Below, piece after piece: positions 43,888 through 51,573 of a DNA stretch of 64,000 nucleotides. Position 1 is the first letter of the stretch. Every line of letters begins with the position of its first letter. The notes below the pieces were generated by a model that saw nothing but the letters and a program-made list of their open reading frames with translations, did no database searches and had not been told where the DNA came from. A program made the position numbers and the translations under genes. Source of the stretch: Bradyrhizobium liaoningense (GTDB taxonomy: Bacteria > Pseudomonadota > Alphaproteobacteria > Rhizobiales > Xanthobacteraceae); NCBI RefSeq assembly GCF_018130955.1, contig NZ_JAFCJM010000030.1, forward strand, positions 26,394 to 90,393, in the 5' to 3' direction.

Positions 43888-44244
43888 ATGAGTATCTCGG
43901 CTGGGGAATCGGAGGGCCGTGTGCGGTTGCAGGGGTGTCTGACCCTGCGCGACGCAAAGCAGGTGCAAGGATTATTGCTGGATGCCATCAGCGCGTATCG
44001 CGAGGTGGAAATCGACGTTAGCGATGTCAGCAGCATCGATGTCAGCATCATTCAGTTGATCGCAAGCGCGCGCAAGAGCGCGGAGCAGCGCGGGCGCAAG
44101 TTGTCGCTTGCGACGGGGTCGGGCGGCGCATTCAGGGCGACGCTGGCAAAGGTGGGATTTCTCGGTGACGACGGCGCCTGTCGTCACGCCGACGAAGAAT
44201 TTTGGACCGGCGGCGGGTTGCAGAAAGCGGGGATTGGAGCATGA
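43888..44244 (+). CDS. STAS-domain protein at the head of the chemotaxis operon
   Basis: This 118-aa protein reads GRVRLQGCLTLRDAKQVQGLLLDAISAYREVEIDVSDVSSIDVSIIQLIASARKSAEQRGRKLSLATGSGGAFRATLAKVGFL. This is the STAS fold (anti-anti-sigma type), with SSIDVSIIQLI at the usual phospho-acceptor loop. Such proteins at the head of che operons may bind CheA or regulate a partner. Its stop overlaps cheY as ATGA. The AGGAGG site is about 12 nt from the ATG. Confidence 0.85.
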   Translation: MSISAGESEGRVRLQGCLTLRDAKQVQGLLLDAISAYREVEIDVSDVSSIDVSIIQLIASARKSAEQRGRKLSLATGSGGAFRATLAKVGFLGDDGACRHADEEFWTGGGLQKAGIGA

Positions 44245-44609
44245 GTAAGAGCGTTCTGGTGGTCGACGATTCCGCCTCGATCCGGCAGATGGTGACGCTG
44301 ACGTTGTCGGGAGCGGGTTACGCCACGCTCGAAGCCGTCGACGGCGAGGACGGCTACGCCAAGGCGACGGCCAATCCGATTCGCGCTGTCGTGACCGACC
44401 TCAACATGCCGCGGATGAACGGCATCGAGTTCATCCGCAAGTTTCGCGCGCATCCATCCAGCACCGGCGTGCCGATCATCTTTCTCACGACGGAATCGGA
44501 CGAGAACATGAAGCGTCAGGCGAAGGAAGCCGGCGCGACCGCCTGGATGGTGAAGCCGTTCAAGCAGGACCAGCTCCTGGCCGTCATCAAGAAGGTCGCC
44601 GGCCCATGA
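44241..44609 (+). CDS. cheY: Chemotaxis response regulator CheY
   Basis: This 122-aa single receiver domain has the acidic pair VVDDSASIRQMV, phospho-acceptor Asp53 in VTDLNMPRMNG, IIFLTTESDE and the conserved Lys in AWMVKPFKQDQL. It would bind the flagellar switch or act as a phosphate sink. It is coupled to both neighbours by ATGA overlaps. Confidence 0.93.
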   Translation: MSKSVLVVDDSASIRQMVTLTLSGAGYATLEAVDGEDGYAKATANPIRAVVTDLNMPRMNGIEFIRKFRAHPSSTGVPIIFLTTESDENMKRQAKEAGATAWMVKPFKQDQLLAVIKKVAGP

Positions 44610-46624
44610 CCGTGATGGATCCTCGGGACGTTTTCCATCAGGAAGCGCGTGAGCTTCTCGATCAGCTCGAGGAGGCGCTGCTCGATCTCGGTAACGCCTC
44701 CGACGATCGCGATCTCGTCGATTGCGCATTTCGGGCGCTGCACACCATCAAGGGGTCGGGCTCCATGTTCGGCTTCGACGAGGTGGCAGGCTTCGTCCAC
44801 GAGTTCGAGACCGCGTTCGATCGCGTGCGCAAGGGCTCCGTGGCGATCAGCCCGCCGCTGGTCCAGGTGGCGCTCGCCGCGAAGGATCATATCGCGCGGT
44901 TGATCGCCGAGCCCGGCCGACACGTCGCGGACGGCGAGGCGATCCTGAAGAACCTGCGCGCAATCGTTTCGAACGACGAGGGCAGCGATTCCGGCGATAC
45001 CTTCCCGCTCGCGGGTGGCCGGGTGGCGGCAGCCGATCCGTCACCGGTCCAGACCCCCGTTCAGACCTGGCGGGTCAAGTTTCGTCTGGCCGAGAACGCG
45101 CTCGTGCTCGGTGCCAACCCGCTTCTGCTGCTCGATGAGCTGCGCGAGCTCGGGCCCTGCGAGGTGCGCGTCAAGACCGATGCGGTTCCTCCGCTGGAGT
45201 CGACCGATCCGGAGGTCTGCTACCTCGACTGGGAGGTCGTCGTCACCACGAATCGCGATCGCCAGGCCATTGACGACGTATTCATCTTCATTGCCGACGG
45301 CATGGAGCTGTCGATCGAAACAGTGGCCGCCGATGCGGCGGATGCGGCGGATGCGCCGGCCGCAGACAAGGCTGCGACCGCCAAGGTCGTCGAGATCGAC
45401 AAGCCTCGCGACTCCGCTGGGGCGGGCGCAAAGGGCGGCACCTCGGTGCGCGTTGCCGCGGAGCGGCTCGACGAACTGATGGACCGCGTGGGCGAGCTCG
45501 TCATCGCCCAGGCAAGGCTCTCTCAACTTGCCGTCGCCTCTGACGACGCCAATCTGAAGTCGGTCGCGGAGGAGATGGAACGTCTGGCCTCGGGCCTTCG
45601 CGATACCACCATGGGAATCCGCATGGTGCCGATCGGCTCGCTGTTCGGCCGCTTCCGCCGCCTCGTCCACGATCTCTCGCGCGACCTCGACAAGGAGGTC
45701 GACTTCGTGACCGCCGGCGAGGAGACCGAGCTCGACAAGACGGTGATCGAGCGCCTGGCGGACCCCCTGGTCCACCTGATCCGCAACTCGATCGACCACG
45801 GGCTGGAGGTTCCCAGCCGCCGGATCGCCGCGGGCAAGGCCGCGCGCGGGCAGGTTCGGCTGTCCGCCGTGCACACCGGCTCGGAGGTGGCGATCTCGAT
45901 CGTCGATGACGGTGCCGGCCTCAACGCGGACCGGATCCGCGCCAAGGCCGAAGAGGCCGGGCTGATCGCACCCGATGCGAAGGTTGCCGACCACGATCTG
46001 TTCCAGATGGTCTTCCATCCCGGATTTTCGACCGCAAAGGAGATCACGGCGCTGTCCGGCCGAGGCGTCGGCATGGACGTGGTCAAGCGCACCATCGAGG
46101 GCTTGCGCGGCCGAATCGATCTTGGTTCGAGACCGGGCGGCGGGACGACGGTGACGCTGCGGCTGCCGCTTACGCTTGCCATCATCGAGGGCATGCTGGT
46201 GCGGGTCGGCCGGGGCCGCTACTCGATCCCGCTGTCGGCGGTGGAAGAATGCGTGGAGCTGCCGAGAGACGCGGAAGCTGCCAACAGCGGCCGCAACTTC
46301 CTCAATATCCGTGGCCATTTGGTGCCGTTCCTTCGCCTGCGCGAATTGTTCAAGACCAGGGCCGCGATCGAGCCGCATCAGAAGGTGGTGATCGTGTCGG
46401 CCGGCGAATCCAGGGTGGGGCTGGTGGTCGACCAGGTCATCGGCAATAGCCAGACCGTGATCAAGTCGCTGTCCAAGCTTCACGCCGATGTCGAAACCTT
46501 CTCAGGCGCGACCATCCTCGGAGACGGTACGGTGGCCTTGATTCTCGACGTCGCCCATCTCGTGAACTTCGGTCAGGAGTTCGAGAACCGCCTGCGCGAT
46601 GAACGGATCGGGAGGGCGGCATGA
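44606..46624 (+). CDS. cheA: Chemotaxis histidine kinase CheA
   Basis: This 672-aa protein has an HPt domain with His46 in HTIKGSGSMFG, a linker region (about 105-270) with AADAADAADAPAADKA, and a dimerisation helix pair (RVAAERLDELMDRVGELVIAQARLSQL). The ATP-binding domain follows (LIRNSIDHGLEVPSRR, VDDGAGLNADRIRAKA, SGRGVGMDVVKRTIEGLRG, RPGGGTTVTLRLPLT), and then a CheW-like domain at the C-terminus (RYSIPLSAVEECVELP, LRELFKT). It receives receptor signals through CheW and phosphorylates CheY and CheB. Overlaps of 4 bp occur at both ends. Confidence 0.95.
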   Translation: MTVMDPRDVFHQEARELLDQLEEALLDLGNASDDRDLVDCAFRALHTIKGSGSMFGFDEVAGFVHEFETAFDRVRKGSVAISPPLVQVALAAKDHIARLIAEPGRHVADGEAILKNLRAIVSNDEGSDSGDTFPLAGGRVAAADPSPVQTPVQTWRVKFRLAENALVLGANPLLLLDELRELGPCEVRVKTDAVPPLESTDPEVCYLDWEVVVTTNRDRQAIDDVFIFIADGMELSIETVAADAADAADAPAADKAATAKVVEIDKPRDSAGAGAKGGTSVRVAAERLDELMDRVGELVIAQARLSQLAVASDDANLKSVAEEMERLASGLRDTTMGIRMVPIGSLFGRFRRLVHDLSRDLDKEVDFVTAGEETELDKTVIERLADPLVHLIRNSIDHGLEVPSRRIAAGKAARGQVRLSAVHTGSEVAISIVDDGAGLNADRIRAKAEEAGLIAPDAKVADHDLFQMVFHPGFSTAKEITALSGRGVGMDVVKRTIEGLRGRIDLGSRPGGGTTVTLRLPLTLAIIEGMLVRVGRGRYSIPLSAVEECVELPRDAEAANSGRNFLNIRGHLVPFLRLRELFKTRAAIEPHQKVVIVSAGESRVGLVVDQVIGNSQTVIKSLSKLHADVETFSGATILGDGTVALILDVAHLVNFGQEFENRLRDERIGRAA

Positions 46625-47094
46625 ACATAGGTATCCAGTCCAATCATGCCGACCGCGCGATGACGGCGTTGACACTGCGGCTGCAGGACGAGGTGTTCGC
46701 GATCGACGCCGAAAGCGTGCGCGAGATCCTCGATGTGGTGCCGATCTCGGATGTGCCGAACGCCAAGGCGTTCGTCGGCGGGTTGATCAACGTGCGCGGG
46801 CGCATCGTTCCGCTCGCCGATCTGCGTCTGTTGTTCGGCATGGACCGTCCACCGCCGGACGTGAACACCAGAATCGTCGTGATCGAGGTCGATCTCGACG
46901 GCGAGCCGACGATCGTCGCGATTCTTGCCGACCGGGTGCTCGACGTGACCGAGATCGAAGCTGCCACGATCGAGGAGGCGCCGAAGATCGGCATGCGCTG
47001 GCGGCCCGAATATGTTCGCGGCATCGGAAAGCGCGGCGACGAGTTCATCATCATCCCCAACATGGGGAAAATTTTTACACTGGAGGACGGGTGA
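46621..47094 (+). CDS. cheW: Chemotaxis adaptor CheW
   Basis: This 157-aa CheW-like protein reads LQDEVFAIDAESVREILDVVPISDVPNAKAFVGGLINVRGRIVPLADLRLLFGM, the standard two-subdomain adaptor pattern, followed by VLDVTEIEAATIEEAPKIG. It links receptors to CheA. It starts at an ATGA overlap with cheA. A second CheW gene is at 48991. Confidence 0.93.
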   Translation: MNIGIQSNHADRAMTALTLRLQDEVFAIDAESVREILDVVPISDVPNAKAFVGGLINVRGRIVPLADLRLLFGMDRPPPDVNTRIVVIEVDLDGEPTIVAILADRVLDVTEIEAATIEEAPKIGMRWRPEYVRGIGKRGDEFIIIPNMGKIFTLEDG

Positions 47095-47123
47095 CCGTCC
47101 GCATCCCAAGAGGGGGCTGGGCT

Positions 47124-48851
47124 ATGAGATTAACACTGAAGTTCAAGTTGGGCGCGACGTTTGCCGTCGTGCTCGCAATGTCCGGCGTGGGCATGTTCAT
47201 GGGCATCAACGCTCTCGGCGCCATCAATGCAAAATTGGTCGATATCACCACGCGGATTGCCCCGGCCCGCGATGCCGTGCAGGAACTTGTGGCCGATCAG
47301 GTCCGCATCCAGCGGGAGCTGCGTTACCATCTGCTGAACCAGGATCCTGCAGATATCAAGGGATCTGAGGAAAATCTCGCCAAATTCCGCGAAAGTTCAA
47401 AGAAGTCCATGGAGAAGGCGCGCCTGCTATCCGACCCGGAGGGCGTCCGCTTGCTCACCTCGGTACAGGCAATATGGGATCAGAGCATCGCCATCAACAA
47501 TCGCGTGCTTGACCTGAGCCGTGCGAATCGCAAGGAGGAAGGCCTTGCCCTCATTAAAGCCGAGAGCCGCGGGATCTGGCTGAAGATGCAGGACGGGCTC
47601 ACTGCCGTCACGGACCTCAGCAAGAAAAATATGGAGCAGGCGGTAGCCGAATCCCAATCAACTTATGATCAATCGCGTCTGCTGCTCATCTCGTTGCTCG
47701 TGGCCTCAACCCTGATCGCCGCCGGCGCGGCGACCTGGATCGTGTTCAACATCAGCCGCGCCATCGCAAGCGCGCTGGGTCTTGCCACCGCGGTTGCGGC
47801 CGGCAATCTCAATGCGACCGCCTCGGTCAAGTCGAACGACGAGATCAAGGACCTGATCGACGCCCTCAACGCCATGGTGTCGAAGCTGAAGGAGGTCGTC
47901 TCCGAGGTGATGACGGCGACACGCAACGTCACGTCCGGCAGCCAGGAGATGTCCGCGGCGGCCGAACAGCTCTCGCAGGGAGCGACCGAGCAGGCCTCAT
48001 CGACCGAGGAAGCATCCTCGTCGATGGAAGAGATGGCCGCGAACATCAAGCAAAATGCCGACAACGCGGTTCAGACCGAGCAGACCGCCCGTCAATCGGC
48101 TGAAGATGCAAACGCCAGCGGCGAGGCGGTCGGCAGAGCGGTGACCGCGATGCAGACGATTGCCGAGAAGATCCTGATCGTTCAGGAGATCGCGCGGCAA
48201 ACCGACCTGCTCGCCCTCAACGCGGCGGTCGAAGCCGCCCGTGCCGGCGAACATGGCCGTGGCTTCGCTGTGGTGGCCTCGGAGGTGCGCAAGCTCGCCG
48301 AGCGCAGCCAGACGGCGGCGGCCGAAATCTCGACCCTGTCGACGGACACCGTGAAGGCCGCCGAACAGGCGGGCGAGATGCTCAAAAGGCTGGTGCCGGA
48401 CATCCAGAAGACCGCAGGCCTCGTTGCGGAAATCTCTTCTGCGACCAACGAGCAGAACGCCGGCGCGAGCCAGATCAACACGGCGATCCAGCAGCTCGAC
48501 AAGGTGACGCAGCAGAACACCTCGGCCGCGGAAGAAATGTCCTCGACCGCCGAGGAGCTCGCCGGCCAGGCCGAGCAGTTGCAGGCGACCATCAGCTACT
48601 TCCGCCTCGACGAACAGGCCGCGCGCTCCGAAGCGCCGGTGGCGCAGCGCCGGTCTGCTCCGGCTGCGGCGAACGTTGCCCAGAAGGCGCCTGCGAGGAA
48701 CACGGTTGCCGGCATGCAAGAGCGGGTGGCGAATGCTGCGCCGGGTATCGTCAAGCGCAAGAGCAGGACGAGCGACAGCGGCTTCTCGCTCGACATGGGC
48801 GGCGGCGCTGACGAGCTCGATGCGGAATTCAAGCGGTCAGGCGCGGCGTGA
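47124..48851 (+). CDS. Transmembrane methyl-accepting chemotaxis protein
   Basis: This 575-aa receptor has a TM1 segment near 10-30 (LGATFAVVLAMSGVGMFMGI). A periplasmic four-helix-bundle sensor follows (about 31-190, with DLSKKNMEQAVAESQSTYDQ), then TM2 (LLLISLLVASTLIAAGAATWIVFNI) and a HAMP domain. The signalling hairpin has EIARQTDLLALNAAVEAARAGEHGRGFAVVASEVRKLAERS. An Ala/Pro-rich tail ends EFKRSGAA. AGGGGG precedes the ATG. A strong hairpin follows the stop, so the next CheW may depend on read-through. Confidence 0.94.
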   Translation: MRLTLKFKLGATFAVVLAMSGVGMFMGINALGAINAKLVDITTRIAPARDAVQELVADQVRIQRELRYHLLNQDPADIKGSEENLAKFRESSKKSMEKARLLSDPEGVRLLTSVQAIWDQSIAINNRVLDLSRANRKEEGLALIKAESRGIWLKMQDGLTAVTDLSKKNMEQAVAESQSTYDQSRLLLISLLVASTLIAAGAATWIVFNISRAIASALGLATAVAAGNLNATASVKSNDEIKDLIDALNAMVSKLKEVVSEVMTATRNVTSGSQEMSAAAEQLSQGATEQASSTEEASSSMEEMAANIKQNADNAVQTEQTARQSAEDANASGEAVGRAVTAMQTIAEKILIVQEIARQTDLLALNAAVEAARAGEHGRGFAVVASEVRKLAERSQTAAAEISTLSTDTVKAAEQAGEMLKRLVPDIQKTAGLVAEISSATNEQNAGASQINTAIQQLDKVTQQNTSAAEEMSSTAEELAGQAEQLQATISYFRLDEQAARSEAPVAQRRSAPAAANVAQKAPARNTVAGMQERVANAAPGIVKRKSRTSDSGFSLDMGGGADELDAEFKRSGAA

Positions 48852-48867
48852 CCTGAACTTCGAAGCA

Positions 48868-48900
48868 AGACTGACGCGGACGGCTCGTCCGCGCCAGTCT
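48868..48900 (+). terminator. Hairpin between the MCP and the second cheW
   Basis: Arms AGACTGACGCGGACG and CGTCCGCGCCAGTCT pair at 14 of 15 positions around a 3-nt loop, starting 17 nt past the MCP stop. Without a T tract it may attenuate rather than end transcription, since che genes continue downstream. Confidence 0.5.
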
Positions 48901-48990
48901 CCCACTTCCGGATGAATGCAACGGTGCCGGCTGTCCGCGCATGGCACGGGCCGGTCGGCCTCGGCCGGGCGGCCTGAATGGAGGAATGTG

Positions 48991-49458
48991 ATGGCAGAAA
49001 GTGCACAATACGTCACGCTTGGCGTTGGCGACGAACGCTTCGCCTTGCCGGTGGAGCGGGTGCGGGAGATCCTTCAGATGCAGCCGATTGCACGGATGCC
49101 CAACGCTCCGGCGTGCTTTCTCGGCATGATCGACGTGCGGGGCCAGGGGGTGCCGGTGGTCGATCTGCGACTGAAGCTGGGCCTCGAGAGGGGCGAGGAT
49201 ACCGAGACTACGCGCATCATCGTCCTGCAGGTCACCGTCGGAGGGCGCGAGCTCACGCTTGGACTCAAGACGGACCGGGTCTTCGAGGTCACGGAACTCG
49301 ACGGAAATCATCTCGAGCCGCCGCCGGAGATCGGGACGAGCTGGAGCTCCAATTGCATTACCGGTATCGGGCGGCGCAACGGTGCGTTCGTGACTGTGTT
49401 TGATCTGGGCAGCCTGCTCGCCGCTTCCGACGTTGCCGTCATGGAGCGGGCAGCCTGA
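48991..49458 (+). CDS. cheW: Chemotaxis adaptor CheW, second copy
   Basis: This 155-aa CheW domain reads YVTLGVGDERFALPVERVREILQMQPIARMPNAPACFLGMIDVRGQGVPVVDLRLKLGL. It then has VFEVTELDGNHLEPPPEIG and FVTVFDLGSLL. A GGAGGAA site is 4 nt before the ATG. It is distinct in sequence from the first copy and may serve the soluble receptors. Confidence 0.92.
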   Translation: MAESAQYVTLGVGDERFALPVERVREILQMQPIARMPNAPACFLGMIDVRGQGVPVVDLRLKLGLERGEDTETTRIIVLQVTVGGRELTLGLKTDRVFEVTELDGNHLEPPPEIGTSWSSNCITGIGRRNGAFVTVFDLGSLLAASDVAVMERAA

Positions 49459-49548
49459 GTGCCGCAGCCCGTAGATATTCGGGTGAGAGACAAGTGTGGG
49501 CTGCCGGATGGCCGTCCGAATGCGTAAGAAGTGTGAATTCGGTTGCCA

Positions 49549-50432
49549 ATGTCACAAGCCCTTCGTCGTATTGAGCCCGCGTATGAGCCGTCCCCGACGG
49601 ATCGCCTGACGGACAGGGAATTCGCGCAAATCGCTCGTCTGGTTACCGACCACGTCGGAATCAAGTTGCCGCCCGCAAAGCGGATGATGGTCGAGGGACG
49701 GCTGCGCCGGCGCACGCGACATCTCGGCCACAGCAGCCTTTCAGCCTACTGTGCGTACCTTTTCAATCAGGGGGGCTCAGGGAGGAGTTCCCTTACCTCA
49801 TCGACGCGGTGACCACGAACAAGACCGACTTCTTCCGCGAAGCGGAACACTTTTCATGTCTCGAGCACGAGATCATGCCGAAGCTGCTGAAGCTGCGCAG
49901 GCCGGGCGAGCGGCCGACAATCAAGCTCTGGAGCGCGGCGAGCTCGACGGGAGCTGAAGCCTACACGATGGCGATGGTCATGGCTGATATCGCCGAGCGG
50001 ATCAACGGACTCAATTACGAGATTCTGGGCACGGACATTTCGACAGAGGTGCTCGTCCAGGCGAAACTCGCGATCTATCCGAAGGACATGATTGCACCGG
50101 TGCCCCCGTCGATGCGCGATCGCTACGTCATGTTTGGCAGCGCATCGTCGCGCCAGGGAGAGGTTCGCATCGTGCCCGAACTGCGGCGCAAGGTGCGGTT
50201 CGCCCGTCTCAACCTGATGGACGAGCGCTATCCCTTCGATTGCGAAATGGATGTGATTTTCGTGCGCAACGTCCTCATCTATTTCGACAAGCCTACGCAG
50301 GAAGCGGTCGCGGGCCGTCTGGCCAGCCACCTGCGACCCGGCGGCTTCCTGATCTTCGGTCACTCGGAATCGGTGATCGGCTCGAGCCTGCCGCTGCGCC
50401 AGTGCGCGCCTGCGGTGTTCCAGCGCGTCTGA
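49549..50432 (+). pseudogene. cheR: Chemotaxis methyltransferase CheR with a -1 frameshift
   Basis: The first part (from ATG 49549) reads LTDREFAQIARLVTDHVGIKLPPAKRMMVEGRLRRRTRHLG, the CheR N-terminal helical domain, up to YLFNQGG. The rest lies in another frame: LREEFPYLIDAVTTNKTDFFREAEHF, then SAASSTGAEAYTMAMVMAD, ILGTDISTEVLVQAK, VIFVRNVLIYFDKPTQEAVAGRL, LIFGHSESV. Both parts are well conserved CheR sequence. The break is at a run of six G (49770-49775); seven G would restore QGG-LREEF. It could be a real mutation or a sequencing or assembly error. Confidence 0.85.
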
Positions 50433-50439
50433 GGCGACC

Positions 50440-51573
50440 ATGGGCAGCACGCAGACCAACACAACGGATCGCTCTTTCGCAAAACGAAAGATTCGCGTCC
50501 TGGTCGTCGACGATTCCGCCTCAGTACGGAAGGCGCTCTGCGACATCATCGCGAGCGACGCCGATCTGGAAGTCATGGCGACGGCGTCGGATCCCTATGT
50601 TGCCGCCGAACGCATCCGGCAGGAGATTCCCGACGTCATCCTGCTGGACATCGAGATGCCGCGGATGGACGGGCTGACGTTCATGCGCAAGATCATGGCG
50701 CAGCGGCCGATACCGGTGGTGATCTGCTCTTCGCTGACCGAGGAAGGCTCGGAGACGACCATCAAGGCCCTCGAGGCCGGAGCGGTGGACGTCGTGTCAA
50801 AGCCGCGAATGAATACTGCGGAGTTCCTGCAGGAGTCGCGCATGCGAATCTGCGATGTGCTCCGCGCTGCGGCACATTCGCGTCTGTCGTCCCGGGCGCG
50901 AGCCGTGGTGCCCGTTCGGATCGAGGCCAGGCACACGGCCGACGTCATCCTTCCTCCCGTCATTCCGGGGCGCGCGACGGCGCCGCTGACCGACCCGATC
51001 ATCTGTATCGGCGCGTCGACCGGAGGCACCGAAGCCCTGCGTGACATCCTCGTTGCCCTTCCGGCGGCGACGCCGGGAATCGTCATCGTGCAGCATATGC
51101 CGGAGAAGTTCACGGCGGCGTTTGCCAAGCGGCTGGACTCGTTGTGTGCGATGTCGATCAGGGAAGCTGCCGAAGGGGATGCCGTCCTGCCGGGTACGGT
51201 GCTGGTCGCACCGGGCAACCATCACATGGTGCTGGAGCGCGCCGGCCGCCAATATCGTGTGGCCATCAAGGACGGGCCTCCGGTGTCGCGCCACCGACCG
51301 TCCGTCGACGTGCTATTCCGCTCCGCGGCCCAGGCGGCCGGCCCGAACGCCGTCGGCGTCATCCTCACCGGCATGGGAGACGATGGGGCTCGCGGATTGC
51401 TCGAGATGAAAGCGGCCGGCGCGAGGACGATCGCGCAGGACGAAGAAAGCAGCATCGTGTTCGGGATGCCGAAGGAGGCGATCCAGCGCGGCGCCGCCAA
51501 CAAGGTCCTTCCGCTTGATCGCATCGCTCACGAGATGGTTCACGAAGCGCGCCGCGGAAGGGGAGCGGCGTGA
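50440..51573 (+). CDS. cheB: Chemotaxis methylesterase/glutaminase CheB
   Basis: This 377-aa protein has a receiver domain with Asp70 in VILLDIEMPRMDGLTF and DVVSKP. The catalytic domain has the Ser in CIGASTGGTEALRDIL, the His in VIVQHMPEKFTAAFAKRLD and the Asp in ILTGMGDDGARGLLEMK. It demethylates receptors when phosphorylated by CheA. It follows cheR by 7 bp, and its TGA overlaps the next start as TGATG. Confidence 0.94.
   Translation: MGSTQTNTTDRSFAKRKIRVLVVDDSASVRKALCDIIASDADLEVMATASDPYVAAERIRQEIPDVILLDIEMPRMDGLTFMRKIMAQRPIPVVICSSLTEEGSETTIKALEAGAVDVVSKPRMNTAEFLQESRMRICDVLRAAAHSRLSSRARAVVPVRIEARHTADVILPPVIPGRATAPLTDPIICIGASTGGTEALRDILVALPAATPGIVIVQHMPEKFTAAFAKRLDSLCAMSIREAAEGDAVLPGTVLVAPGNHHMVLERAGRQYRVAIKDGPPVSRHRPSVDVLFRSAAQAAGPNAVGVILTGMGDDGARGLLEMKAAGARTIAQDEESSIVFGMPKEAIQRGAANKVLPLDRIAHEMVHEARRGRGAA

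Noticed and set aside
45041..46483. A 480-aa minus-strand ORF across cheA
   Set aside because: It is antisense to a clear CheA with all motifs; its translation is Arg/Asp/His-rich with no family signature.
49483..49545. A possible sixth operator pair before cheR
   Set aside because: Only partial similarity to the 15-bp box and no 20-bp partner.
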